From: CAZTPJ01 sp964614515
Lineage (GTDB): Bacteria; Planctomycetota; Phycisphaerae; Phycisphaerales; UBA1924
Assembly: GCA_964614515.1 (NCBI GenBank)
Contig: CAZTPJ010000021.1
Coordinates: 1-52,095 of the forward strand
Direction of reading: 5' to 3'
DNA: 52,095 nucleotides
Shown here: one piece after another, positions 27,649 to 35,406 of the stretch
How positions within the stretch are numbered: position 1 is the stretch's first letter
Layout: each line of letters opens with the position of its first letter
Notes under the pieces: model-generated
What the model was told of the DNA's origin: nothing
Seen by the model: the letters and a program-made list of their open reading frames with translations, nothing else
The model's database searches: none
Made by a program: the position numbers and the translations under genes

Positions 27649-28028
27649 CAATGAGCGCGACCAGAGGAAGCCCAACCGTGAGGGGGGGCTTGGCTTCCAT
27701 AGGAAGCCCGACCGTGAGGGAGGGCTTGGCTTCCGTTGTGAGTGAGGCTCCCGCAAAGACCCGCCACGGAGTGGCGGGCCACCCAGGAAGCCCGACCGTG
27801 AGGGAGGGCTTGGAAGCGGGGCAGGATTTGCTCCGTCCTTTGGTCACCTGCGTCACCTATCGCGCAGCGCGTGACGCAGTTGAGCCAAGGCGCTCGAGGG
27901 CGTCATCCCGCTCCCAAGCCCTCCCTTACGGTCGGGCTTCCTACCTGAGGCAGAGCCCTCCTTTACGGTCGGGCTTGCTATCCGGGGCAGAGCCCTCCCT
28001 TACGGTCGGGCTTCCTAACTGAGGCACC
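27649..28028. repeat. Structured repeat hub between two permease genes
   Basis: This 380-base gap inside an operon is full of a 27-33-base repeat, consensus GAAGCCCGACCGTGAGGGAGGGCTTGG. Three copies are direct (27666-27698, 27702-27734, 27786-27817) and three are inverted (27914-27941, 27953-27978, 27989-28015). Each unit itself has inverted ends (GAAGCC with GGCTTC). Between the arms are two perfect hairpins: CCGCCAC-GGA-GTGGCGG at 27761-27777 and a 9-bp stem CTGCGTCAC/GTGACGCAG at 27848-27879. The last inverted unit is followed by GAGG, four bases before the ATG at 28029. No coding frame is supported. Confidence 0.85.
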
Positions 28029-29201
28029 ATGACTCCCCTTCCCTTCGAATACGCTTTTCGCAATCTCGCGCGTTCGCGAGTGCGACTGATCACGTCGCTG
28101 GTCGGCGCGACGCTGGTGGTGTTGCTCGCGCTCGCGGCCGGGGGGTTCATTCGCGGGATGAACCAGACGTTGACCACCGAAGCGCCGCTGCACGAGAATG
28201 TGATCATCCTCGGCGCGGGGAGCGAAGAGGCCATCGAACGATCGCAGATTGATGCGGGCGTCGAGGGCGCCATCGCCGCGGGCGTGCGCGGGCTTCGCGC
28301 GGAGGCGGGGCAACTCTTCGTCAGCCCTGAGATTCACATGGCCCTGCCGGTCTTTCGTTCGAGCGATGATTTGCGCGAACTTCAGGCCGTGATGCGCGGC
28401 GTGCGCCCGGTGGCGCTGCTTGTGCATCCGCAGGTTGAGATCATCGAAGGCCGATTTCCATTGGCGGGACATGATGAACTGATGGTCGGCGCGCTGGCCG
28501 CGACGCGACTCGGCGTCGATGATCGCGATCTGGCCATCGGACGATCGCTGCGATTCGATCATCGCGACTGGACGATCGTCGGGCGTTTCACCGCCCCGCG
28601 CACGGTGATGAACGCTGAAATCTGGATCCCGCTGATCGACCTGCAGATCGCCACCAAGCGCGAAGCCTCGCTGTCGTGCGTCATCGCTTCGCTCGACACG
28701 GCCACGTTTTCCGATCTCGATGTTCTCGCGAAGAGTCGCCTGGATCTCGAAATCGTCGCGATGCGCGAAGCGGAGTACTACAGGTCGCTGGCCGAGTTCT
28801 ATCGGCCGATCCGCATCATGATCGTGCTCACCGCATCGCTGATCGCGCTGGGCGGACTCCTCGGCGGGTTGACGACGATGTACGCCGCGTTCGCCGCGCG
28901 CGTCCGCGAAGTCGGCACGCTTCAGGCCATCGGGTTCACACGCCCGGCCGTGGTGCTCAGCTTGGTGCAGGAATCCGTCTTCACGGCGGCGTGCGGGGCC
29001 ATCATGGCGCTGGTGGCGGGCCTTGTGCTGATTGACGGCGTGTCGATTCGCATTTCGATGGGGGCGTTCACGCTCGCGCTGGATCCGCCGGTGATCCTGG
29101 CGGGCCTGCTCGCGGGACTCGCGGTGGGATTGATCGGGGCGATTCCGCCGGCCATTCGATGTTTGAAACTCCCGATTCCGGAGGCCCTTCGGGCCGTGTA
29201 A
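28029..29201 (+). CDS. FtsX/MacB-type permease, second of two
   Basis: A 390-residue permease, start MTPLPFEYAFRNLARSRV, with an N-terminal helix (LITSLVGATLVVLLALAAGG), a long periplasmic domain and a C-terminal bundle of three helices (IMIVLTASLIALGGLLGGL, ESVFTAACGAIMALVAG and ILAGLLAGLAVGLIGA). The end IPAAxxLxLPIxEALR pattern (IRCLKLPIPEALRAV) is typical of FtsX proteins. The last upstream repeat unit supplies a GAGG close to the start codon. It would be the partner of the first permease in the exporter. Confidence 0.88.
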   Translation: MTPLPFEYAFRNLARSRVRLITSLVGATLVVLLALAAGGFIRGMNQTLTTEAPLHENVIILGAGSEEAIERSQIDAGVEGAIAAGVRGLRAEAGQLFVSPEIHMALPVFRSSDDLRELQAVMRGVRPVALLVHPQVEIIEGRFPLAGHDELMVGALAATRLGVDDRDLAIGRSLRFDHRDWTIVGRFTAPRTVMNAEIWIPLIDLQIATKREASLSCVIASLDTATFSDLDVLAKSRLDLEIVAMREAEYYRSLAEFYRPIRIMIVLTASLIALGGLLGGLTTMYAAFAARVREVGTLQAIGFTRPAVVLSLVQESVFTAACGAIMALVAGLVLIDGVSIRISMGAFTLALDPPVILAGLLAGLAVGLIGAIPPAIRCLKLPIPEALRAV

Positions 29202-29247
29202 TCCAACTCACCACGACGCATGTGCGTCAAAGATAAGGAACCCTGCC

Positions 29248-29760
29248 ATGTCCATCGCTCGTGTCATCATGACTCTCGCCATTGCATCGCTCATCGTCGG
29301 TTGCGGGCGCAGCGGAACGACGACGATCACCACAACCGCGCCGGATTGGATCGTGGCCGAAGCGCCCACGGGCGATGTCAGCGTGTCACAGGCCAAGGCG
29401 CAGGCGGCCGAGGGCGAAGCGATCGTCATCAAGGGCCGCATCGGCGGGCGTCGCGACCCGATCAGCGCAGACGCCGCGACGTTCATCCTCGTGGATGTCG
29501 CGATTCCCTCGTGCGATCAGATTCCCGGCGACAAGTGTCCCACGCCGTGGGACTATTGCTGCGAGCCATCAGAGTCGATGGCCGCGGGCACGGCCACGGT
29601 GCAGATCGTCGATGAGACCGGACACGTTCGACACGTTGATCTCAAGACGCTCGGGCTTAAGCCGCTGGACACGGTGATCGTGACGGGCACGGTGGCGGCG
29701 CGACCGAATCCGCAGACGCTGGTCATCAAGGGCCACACGCTGCATCGCGCGACGCCGTGA
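29248..29760 (+). CDS. Lipoprotein with CPTPWDYCC motif, last gene of exporter operon
   Basis: A 170-residue lipoprotein. The signal peptide ends in the lipobox LIVGC with the modified Cys at residue 19. The mature part reads like a small beta-barrel/OB-type fold (VVIKGRIGG, TVIVTGTVAA) and contains DKCPTPWDYCCEPS, which has three close cysteines and a preceding Cys about 15 residues back (PSCDQIPG). AAGGA sits eight bases before the ATG. I recall similar small lipoproteins in other planctomycetes, but no function. As the final gene of the operon it is likely an outer- or inner-membrane-bound partner of the exporter. Confidence 0.7.
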   Translation: MSIARVIMTLAIASLIVGCGRSGTTTITTTAPDWIVAEAPTGDVSVSQAKAQAAEGEAIVIKGRIGGRRDPISADAATFILVDVAIPSCDQIPGDKCPTPWDYCCEPSESMAAGTATVQIVDETGHVRHVDLKTLGLKPLDTVIVTGTVAARPNPQTLVIKGHTLHRATP

Positions 29761-29790
29761 ACGGTAGGGCGAGCGTGGAGATTGAGAAAG

Positions 29791-29874
29791 TGGGCGCGGG
29801 AGGATTCGAACCTCCGTAGGCGTTAAGCCAGCAGATTTACAGTCTGCCCCCGTTGGCCACTTGGGTACGCGCCC
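29791..29874 (-). tRNA. tRNA-Tyr (anticodon GTA)
   Basis: An 84-base type II tRNA with the 7-bp acceptor GGGCGCG/CGCGCCC, discriminator A and a long variable arm. The anticodon GTA is encoded by the + strand tac at 29838-29840 within the loop CTGTAAA. TTCGAATC in the T-arm is intact. The CCA end is not encoded. Between it and the exporter operon lie only 30 bases. Confidence 0.95.
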
Positions 29875-30086
29875 TGCCTCGGCCGGAGCGGCTCCGGCAC
29901 GGCCCCAAGGGTAGCGCGCTTTGGCAAAGCGAGCAAGACGCGAGCGGAGCGAACCGAGTCACGGCCAGGCTCTCGTGGGCTTTGCCGGAAGGGTCCGGTT
30001 CGACCGGACGATCACGCCCTGGCGCCCCCCTTCCGGCGTGAAAGACCGAGCAGCGGCGCTGCATGCCGCATAGAATGCTTCCGATC

Positions 30087-30389
30087 ATGGTCATTCATGG
30101 TGTTCACTTTCCCGAGGACTCGATCGCGGAGTTCTGCCGCAGGCATGGCGTCAGCAGGCTCTCCGTGTTCGGCAGCATCCTGAGTGATGACTTCCGGTCG
30201 GACAGCGACGTGGATGTGTTGGTAGAGTTCCAACCGGGCCGGACGCCGGGCGTGTTCGGATTCGGTGCCATGATCCTCGAACTGAGCGAGATGATCGGGC
30301 GCACCGTGGACCTCCGCACGCCCTTCGACCTCTCCCGACACTTCCGCCCCTTTATTCTGCGCGAGGCGCGGCTGCTCCATGCCGCGTGA
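30087..30389 (+). CDS. mntA: MntA-like antitoxin nucleotidyltransferase
   Basis: About 100 residues from ATG 30087 (MVIHGVHFPEDSIAEFCRRH); in-frame ATGs at 30063 and 30075 would only add a short tail. The minimal nucleotidyltransferase signature is complete: FGSILSDDFRSDSDVDVLVEF, where GS and the DxD pair hold metal and ATP. Family members act as antitoxins by adding AMP to the partner HepT. It ends RPFILREARLLHAA, overlapping the downstream hepT start by 11 bases, which fits a co-translated toxin-antitoxin pair. It is preceded by a 212-base gap after the tRNA that has no good ORF. Confidence 0.85.
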   Translation: MVIHGVHFPEDSIAEFCRRHGVSRLSVFGSILSDDFRSDSDVDVLVEFQPGRTPGVFGFGAMILELSEMIGRTVDLRTPFDLSRHFRPFILREARLLHAA

Positions 30390-30786
30390 CCGCCGGCGAA
30401 GCGCGATCGACGATCGCGTGCGCATCGAGCACATGCTCGAAGCGGCGCGCGACGTGCGCCAATACATCGCCGGGCGATCCCGTCCGGACCTGGAGTTAGA
30501 CTCGATGCTCCTGCGGGCGTTAACCAACGCGGTGCAGGAGATCGGCGAAGCGGCGGCGAACCTGTCCGATGAGGGCCGATCTCGCGTGCCGGGAGTGCCG
30601 TGGGGTCAAATCGTCGCGATGCGGCATGTGCTTGTGCATGTATATTGGGGAGTGGATCACGACCGCCTCTGGGTCACCGCGACGGAAGATGTCCCGGTCC
30701 TGATCGCGGCGCTGGAAACCGCGTGCGTCGCGTGGCCGATGCCCGAGCCGCCCCCCAAGGATGACGATGCGCCGCGGACGCACTGA
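30379..30786 (+). CDS. hepT: HepT-like HEPN toxin
   Basis: A 135-residue HEPN-domain protein starting MPRDRRRSAIDDRVRIEHML. The RX4HXY catalytic motif of HepT is present near residue 82 (RHVLVHVYW), with His for RNase activity and Tyr as the site that MntA modifies in studied pairs. HEPN toxins cut RNA, often tRNA. It overlaps mntA by 11 bases and together they form a type VII toxin-antitoxin module. The acidic C-terminal end (PPPKDDDAPRTH) is a little longer than usual. Confidence 0.85.
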   Translation: MPRDRRRSAIDDRVRIEHMLEAARDVRQYIAGRSRPDLELDSMLLRALTNAVQEIGEAAANLSDEGRSRVPGVPWGQIVAMRHVLVHVYWGVDHDRLWVTATEDVPVLIAALETACVAWPMPEPPPKDDDAPRTH

Positions 30787-30879
30787 TCGCAAAGAAGGTG
30801 CTGTGGGTGCTGCCGTGGGTGGTGGGGCAGGTGGAAAGGAATCGGCCGTTGCAGCCCGTGCGACATGTTCGTGCCGTGG

Positions 30880-31011
30880 TCACTCCTGTTTCGTCGGGTG
30901 CTTCGAGAGTTCCTCCATCAGTTTCTTCCTGATCACCGCGTATTCACTTTCCTTGAGGACGCCGTCGCCGCGGAGTCGTTCGATCAACCACAGCCGCTCT
31001 TCGAGGCTCAT
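30880..31011 (-). CDS. SHOCT-domain-like mini-protein
   Basis: A 43-residue ORF with ATG 31009-31011 reading MSLEERLWLIERLRGDGVLK and ending KKLMEELSKHPTKQE. The pattern of short helix, GDGVLKESEYAVIRKKLMEE, then end, matches SHOCT (short C-terminal) domains, normally seen at the ends of bacterial proteins and sometimes alone. No Shine-Dalgarno is seen. The same frame stays open upstream without a start through the repeat fragment at 31049-31130. It may be the 3' remnant of a longer gene. Function unknown. Confidence 0.45.
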   Translation of the reverse strand: MSLEERLWLIERLRGDGVLKESEYAVIRKKLMEELSKHPTKQE

Positions 31012-31048
31012 TGAGGCCGGACACGCCGGGGCCGCGGTATGGCAGGTG

Positions 31049-31130
31049 ACATCGAAGAAAGCGGCTGAACCGTGCGATCGAAGTCTGAAGCGGACTTCGA
31101 TGGCACGAACCCGGGTGGCACGACACTCGA
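31049..31130. repeat. Diverged ATCGAAGTC palindromic repeat
   Basis: ATCGAAGTC (31077-31085) pairs with GACTTCGAT (31093-31101) around a seven-base loop, followed by GGCACG. The core is repeated in part at 31049 and 31116. It is the same family as the 42-nt tandem hairpins at 51974-52088, but here in diverged form near the 3' end of manC. Confidence 0.6.
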
Positions 31131-31141
31131 TGGCACGAACT

Positions 31142-32302
31142 TCACGCCAACTCGCGCGGCAACTTCGCGTGCAGCGACTTGAGATCCCCCGCGCGGTCCG
31201 CGGGCATCACCAGCGTCGCGTCGGGCGTATGCACGATGATGAGATTCCGAGTGCCGAGCACGGCCACGGTGTGGCCCGCGTGCGCGTTGACGATGAGCGT
31301 CTCGCTCGCATCCTCCATGACCACATGCCCCCCCCCGTGCGAGAGGTCGGCCGTGCGATTGCCCGAGGCATCCTTCGCCAGCGTCTCGCCGAAACTCGGC
31401 CAACTGCCGACATCGAGCCATGAGAGTTTCATGCGCACGGTACAGACGTTGACTTCACGGCCCCCGATCGTGGGCTTGCTTCGCCGTGGATCGGTCGCGG
31501 GTTCCATGACGGCATAGTCCACGCTGGTTTTGGGCAGGCGCGGATAGACCTCATCGAGCACGCGCTGTTGATCGCTCGTGCCCCATGCGGCCTGCACGCG
31601 CCGCAGGCCCGCGTATGACTGCGGCGCGAACGCCTCCAGGCACGCCATCACCGTTGACGCCTTCCACACGAACATCCCGCTGTTCCACCCGTGTCGGCCG
31701 CTGCGCAAGAACTCCTCCGCGCGTTCCTTCGGCGGCTTCTCTTCGAACTTCGCGACGCGATAGGCAAGTCCGGCCGCGCTTGCGGGTTGATTGATCGCCT
31801 CGCCGCGCTCGACCCATCCGAACCCGGTGGCCGCAAAGGTCGGCTCAATCGCGAACGTCACCAGGCGCGATGCATCCGCTTCGACAAGTTCAAACCCCAC
31901 GTTCATCAGGCGCTGAAACTCATCGACAGGCTCGATCAAGTGATCGCCCGTGACAATCGCGAAGACGGCCTGCGGATCGAGTTTTTCGAGAACGGCAGCC
32001 GTGAACCCCACCGCGTTGACCGTATCGCGTCCGACCGGCTCGCCGAGAATCTGCGCATCGGTGAATCGCGGGAGCGCCTCGCGGATCGGGCGACGAAAGG
32101 CTTCGCCGGTGCAGATGAACTGGCGATCATCGGGCACGAGGCCGTGTAGCCGTTCGGCGGCGAGATCGAGCAGGGATCGCGGGGGCGAGTTGGGTTCGCC
32201 GCCCCGCCGGATCATGGGCAGCAGTTGCTTGGGCGTTCCCGCGCGACTGAGCGGCCACAGCCGCGTCCCGGACCCACCGGCCATGATGACGGCGTAACGC
32301 AT
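31142..32302 (-). CDS. manC: Mannose-1-phosphate guanylyltransferase
   Basis: A 386-residue enzyme that makes GDP-mannose from mannose-1-phosphate and GTP. Start ATG 32300-32302 (MRYAVIMAGGSGTRLWPLSR) contains the GGSGTRLWPLS nucleotide-binding signature, followed by PKQLLPM. Later GFGWVERGEA, FEEKPPKERAEEFL, WNSGMFVWKAS and the SVDYAVME block confirm the nucleotidyltransferase family. No phosphomannose isomerase domain is attached. Length is normal. It carries a 9-base C run at 31328 encoding GGG. Neighbouring genes for sugar chemistry (CapD-like at 33349) suggest glycan synthesis, but they face the other way. Confidence 0.9.
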   Translation of the reverse strand: MRYAVIMAGGSGTRLWPLSRAGTPKQLLPMIRRGGEPNSPPRSLLDLAAERLHGLVPDDRQFICTGEAFRRPIREALPRFTDAQILGEPVGRDTVNAVGFTAAVLEKLDPQAVFAIVTGDHLIEPVDEFQRLMNVGFELVEADASRLVTFAIEPTFAATGFGWVERGEAINQPASAAGLAYRVAKFEEKPPKERAEEFLRSGRHGWNSGMFVWKASTVMACLEAFAPQSYAGLRRVQAAWGTSDQQRVLDEVYPRLPKTSVDYAVMEPATDPRRSKPTIGGREVNVCTVRMKLSWLDVGSWPSFGETLAKDASGNRTADLSHGGGHVVMEDASETLIVNAHAGHTVAVLGTRNLIIVHTPDATLVMPADRAGDLKSLHAKLPRELA

Positions 32303-32384
32303 GGGGCGACTATATCGGCCGTGGGCGTTGGCGCGATCTGGCTTCATGCCCCGCATCTTGAATCGGCGTACTGTCCTGCAAGAA

Positions 32385-32594
32385 ATGACACAGCCACACA
32401 GCAATCCCGGCGGCCCCGCCCTCGAGCCTGCCCGTTCTGCGGAAACCCCGGCTCAGTCCAAACCCGCGCGATGTCCAGTGCCGAAGTGGTTACGGCGCTT
32501 CGGCTTCGCGGGGTTCATGTTTTTCTTCATCAAGGGGCTGGTGTGGCTCGGGCTGGCCGGTGCCGCGGCCGTGGGGCTAGTCAGCCTCAAGTGA
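32385..32594 (+). CDS. Small membrane protein
   Basis: A 69-residue ORF (MTQPHSNPGGPALEPARSAE) with one hydrophobic segment near residues 45-65 (FAGFMFFFIKGLVWLGLAGA) that reads WLRRFGFAGFMFFFIKGLVW, a pattern I have seen in many small proteobacterial and planctomycete membrane proteins with no known function. It is divergent from manC and convergent with ruvA, about 25 bases from its end. It is short, with no strong ribosome binding site. Confidence 0.55.
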   Translation: MTQPHSNPGGPALEPARSAETPAQSKPARCPVPKWLRRFGFAGFMFFFIKGLVWLGLAGAAAVGLVSLK

Positions 32595-32618
32595 GCCGCG
32601 ACGCGGTGCGACTTTCCG

Positions 32619-33248
32619 TCACGCTCCGGCGAGCGCGGCGGCGATGATCTGCTCGGTGGAATCAAGCGTCGGCTCGCGCGACAGCGCGAGGCGAACGCGA
32701 CCCTCGGCTTCGACGCGGGCATCACCAAGAGCGATGAGCGCCGCGACAGCCTGCTCCACGGCTCCCCCCCCGATCACCGCCCCCCCCCCACGCGCGGACA
32801 GTTCCACGGTCGCGCCGGTCATCCCCGCGCACTTCGACGCCAGTTCCGCAATGATCGTTTCCGCGAGTTTCTTACCGATCTCGGGGAGGCTGGTCAGACC
32901 CGCGACGTCGCGGGTGGCGATCCATCGAACGATGTCTTCGCATTCGCAGGCCATCGCACGAAGCGCCTTGCGATTGCCGATGCCCTTGACCGTCGTGAGC
33001 AACTCGAACAGCCGTTTCTCGCTCGGCGCGGCGAAGCCCACGATTCGGGGGATGAACGATGATCCCTGGCCGTGGCTCTCAAGATACTCAATCGTGATGA
33101 ACTCGATCTCCTTTCCGACTGCGTTCTGCAGCACGGCCGCACGATGGGCACACGTCAAGACCTCGCGTGTGATCCCCGTTCCTGGGATGGCGAGGTGAAC
33201 GGCCAGTCCGTCGCAGGAATGCACGATGCCTCGGATTCGGGAGATCAT
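32619..33248 (-). CDS. ruvA: Holliday junction branch migration protein RuvA
   Basis: A 209-residue protein from ATG 33246-33248 (MISRIRGIVHSCDGLAVHL). It has the N-terminal OB-fold, then two helix-hairpin-helix motifs (LLTTVKGIGNRKAL near 90 and LTSLPEIGKKLAETI near 127) and a short C-terminal domain that contacts RuvB. It binds four-way junctions for RuvB-driven migration. The Gly-rich linker (RGGGAVIGGGAVEQA) is built by 8- and 10-base C runs, lying in the flexible hinge where slippage would be least harmful. ruvB and ruvC are not in the window. Confidence 0.9.
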   Translation of the reverse strand: MISRIRGIVHSCDGLAVHLAIPGTGITREVLTCAHRAAVLQNAVGKEIEFITIEYLESHGQGSSFIPRIVGFAAPSEKRLFELLTTVKGIGNRKALRAMACECEDIVRWIATRDVAGLTSLPEIGKKLAETIIAELASKCAGMTGATVELSARGGGAVIGGGAVEQAVAALIALGDARVEAEGRVRLALSREPTLDSTEQIIAAALAGA

Positions 33249-33348
33249 GGGCCGTCGCCTGTTGTTGCGCGTTTGGGAAATGCGGTCCACCGCTGATGCG
33301 ATCCTATCGCGACCCCCAAGCCCGCGCCGATGACTGGGCCGGGGTTCT

Positions 33349-34920
33349 ATGGCGGAGCGCCACGCACAACCCGGGCCGAACACCACCGCCGAGGCCTCGG
33401 GCGCTGATGTCATCCTCATCGGAACGCCGGCGACGCTCCTGCTCGCACATCGACAAATCGGCCTGCTGGGCGACATGCCGCATGTCGTCGGGTATGTGGT
33501 CATTGGCGACACCGCGGTCGAGGATAACCCCGATCTACCCTGTGTGGTGGGGATCGAGGGGATCCGTGTCGCGAGGGAGCGGTGGGGCGTGACGACGGCC
33601 GTGGTCTCATTGCCGACGGCCATGGGTCCGATGATTCAGGCGATCCGCGATGAACTTCGGCGTCTTGGAATGATCGAGCGTTTCATCGTGCCACTGCACG
33701 AATCGCTGCGACTCTGCCCGCCGTATTGGGTGGGGCTTGCGCACGCGGAGGGCGGCGCATCGGCGATGGCCGGGCCGCGAATCGCCATGGAGTCGCTGCT
33801 GGATCGCCCGTCGCGCGATACGGACCTTGCCGGCGTGCGCGAGTTGTTTCGCGGGCGTCGCGTGCTCATCACCGGCGCGGGTGGATCGATCGGGTCTGAA
33901 CTGGCGCGGCGTGCGGCCAAACTTGGCCCGTCGCTGCTGATCCTCATGGATCGTTCGGAGAACGCGCTGTTTGAGATCGATCGACAGATCGGAGCGAGAT
34001 TTGTCGGGGTGCCGCGACGTGCGATGCTGCACGACGTGGTTGACGCCGATCTGACGCGGAAGTTCCTGAGCGACATGCGCCCGCACATCGTCTTTCACGC
34101 CGCAGCCCACAAGCATGTGCCGCTGATGGAGGAACATCCCGCCGCGGCCGTGGTCAACAACCTCTTTGGCACCAAGGCGATCGCGGACGCGTCGATTGAA
34201 GCGGGCGTCGAGCGATTCGTGATGGTTTCAACGGACAAGGCCGTGAACCCCACAAGCGTGATGGGCGCGACCAAACGCCTGGCGGAGTTATATGTGCAGG
34301 GTCTGTCCGCGCAGCAAGGCGGCACGGCCTTGAGCATGGTGCGTTTCGGCAATGTGCTCGGCTCGGCGTGCAGCGTGATGCAGATCTGGTCGGCGCAGTT
34401 CGCCGAAGGCGGGCCGATCACGGTGACAGACCCGCGCATGACGCGATACTTCATGACGATCCCCGAGGCCGCAGGCCTCGTCGCGCAGGCGGCGGCCCTC
34501 ACCACCGGTCGCGGCTCGCCGATCTATGTGCTCGACATGGGCGAGCCGGTGCGGATTCTCGATCTGGCGAAGCGCTTCATCCTCGCTCATGGGTTTGAGC
34601 CTCGCGTTGTGAGTGCGACAGAGCCGACGACCGACCGCCCCACGTCGGGGATCGCGCCGACGATGGACATCGCGATCACGGGCATCCGTCCCGGCGAGAA
34701 ACTGCACGAGGAACTCGCGTATTCGGCGGAGCAGTTGGCGGCGACATCCCATCCGGCCATTCGCGCGTGGCGCGGCGATGCTCGTTCGGCTCCGGATGTG
34801 TCGTCGATGATGCGCGATCTGGCCACGGTCGATGGCGGGCATCACCGCTCGCAGGTCATCAGTGTCATTCGGCGACATCTGCCCGAACTTGTGTCGCCCG
34901 ACTCGGCCGTGGCGGCCTGA
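33349..34920 (+). CDS. CapD/WbpM-type nucleotide-sugar dehydratase, soluble form
   Basis: A 523-residue protein of the polysaccharide biosynthesis (CapD/FlaA1) family, which makes 4-keto-6-deoxy UDP-sugars. The first 165 residues lack the four membrane helices of WbpM and form a CoA-binding-like domain (ADVILIGTPATLLLAHRQIG). The Rossmann part has TGAGGSIGSELARRAAKLGP near 172, FHAAAHKHVPLMEEHPAAA and STDKAVNPTSVMGATKRLAE, where Met replaces Tyr as in WbpM-type SMK/MxxxK catalytic centres. NVLGSACSVMQ and TGIRPGEKLHEEL complete the signature. It points away from ruvA, with 100 bases between. Specific sugar unknown. Confidence 0.85.
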   Translation: MAERHAQPGPNTTAEASGADVILIGTPATLLLAHRQIGLLGDMPHVVGYVVIGDTAVEDNPDLPCVVGIEGIRVARERWGVTTAVVSLPTAMGPMIQAIRDELRRLGMIERFIVPLHESLRLCPPYWVGLAHAEGGASAMAGPRIAMESLLDRPSRDTDLAGVRELFRGRRVLITGAGGSIGSELARRAAKLGPSLLILMDRSENALFEIDRQIGARFVGVPRRAMLHDVVDADLTRKFLSDMRPHIVFHAAAHKHVPLMEEHPAAAVVNNLFGTKAIADASIEAGVERFVMVSTDKAVNPTSVMGATKRLAELYVQGLSAQQGGTALSMVRFGNVLGSACSVMQIWSAQFAEGGPITVTDPRMTRYFMTIPEAAGLVAQAAALTTGRGSPIYVLDMGEPVRILDLAKRFILAHGFEPRVVSATEPTTDRPTSGIAPTMDIAITGIRPGEKLHEELAYSAEQLAATSHPAIRAWRGDARSAPDVSSMMRDLATVDGGHHRSQVISVIRRHLPELVSPDSAVAA

Positions 34921-35089
34921 GTCCGATCGCGGTTACACATCCCGCCCCCCTACCCTTGGACGAAGCGCGTGGCTTCTTGTTGCGTGGCCGCTGGTTCCCA
35001 TTGGAACGTCCTCGCTTCGGCGGTGCGACTGAGGAGGCCCGCACCAAACGCCGATGCTGGGAACAGGACGCACCTTCGCAGGGCACACC

Positions 35090-35383
35090 ATGACCTTGAC
35101 CGAGCAACAACGAGTGATCCTTGACTGGCGGGTGGCGCGCGATGGCGCGGAAGCCCTCCTTCGCAGCCTTCAGGATGCTCGCAACGAGTCCGAGAAGCGC
35201 ATGCGCGAACTCAAGCAAACCGACGCCATGAAAAAGGTCACGGGACGATCCGCCATCGATAACGCCATCTCGTCCACCCAGCGCATGATCGACACGCTCA
35301 ACCGCGCGATCACGCAACTCGAAGTCGATGGTGATGATGTGGACGCCGCGGGCAGGACGCCCGCCCGACGGACGCAGCGGTAG
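35090..35383 (+). CDS. Coiled-coil small protein
   Basis: A 97-residue ORF from ATG 35090 (MTLTEQQRVILDWRVARDGA). It is helical and charged (SLQDARNESEKRMRELKQTD, then MIDTLNRAITQLEVD), probably a coiled coil, with no membrane segment. The C-terminus AAGRTPARRTQR is encoded by a GC-rich inverted repeat (GCGGGC..GCCCGC) similar to the REP elements. It sits between the CapD-like gene and dut, with a 169-base gap before it that holds nothing recognisable, and 23 bases before dut. Family not recognised. Confidence 0.6.
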   Translation: MTLTEQQRVILDWRVARDGAEALLRSLQDARNESEKRMRELKQTDAMKKVTGRSAIDNAISSTQRMIDTLNRAITQLEVDGDDVDAAGRTPARRTQR

Positions 35384-35406
35384 GCCAGCACCGCTATCCT
35401 CGCGTC

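Noticed and set aside
27666..28015. CRISPR array
   Set aside because: Repeat units are in two orientations, unevenly spaced and diverged, with no cas genes; it is a palindromic repeat hub.
30880..31011. Pseudogene of a larger SHOCT protein
   Set aside because: Not enough evidence: no upstream domain can be recognised and free-standing SHOCT proteins exist, so it is listed as a low-confidence CDS.
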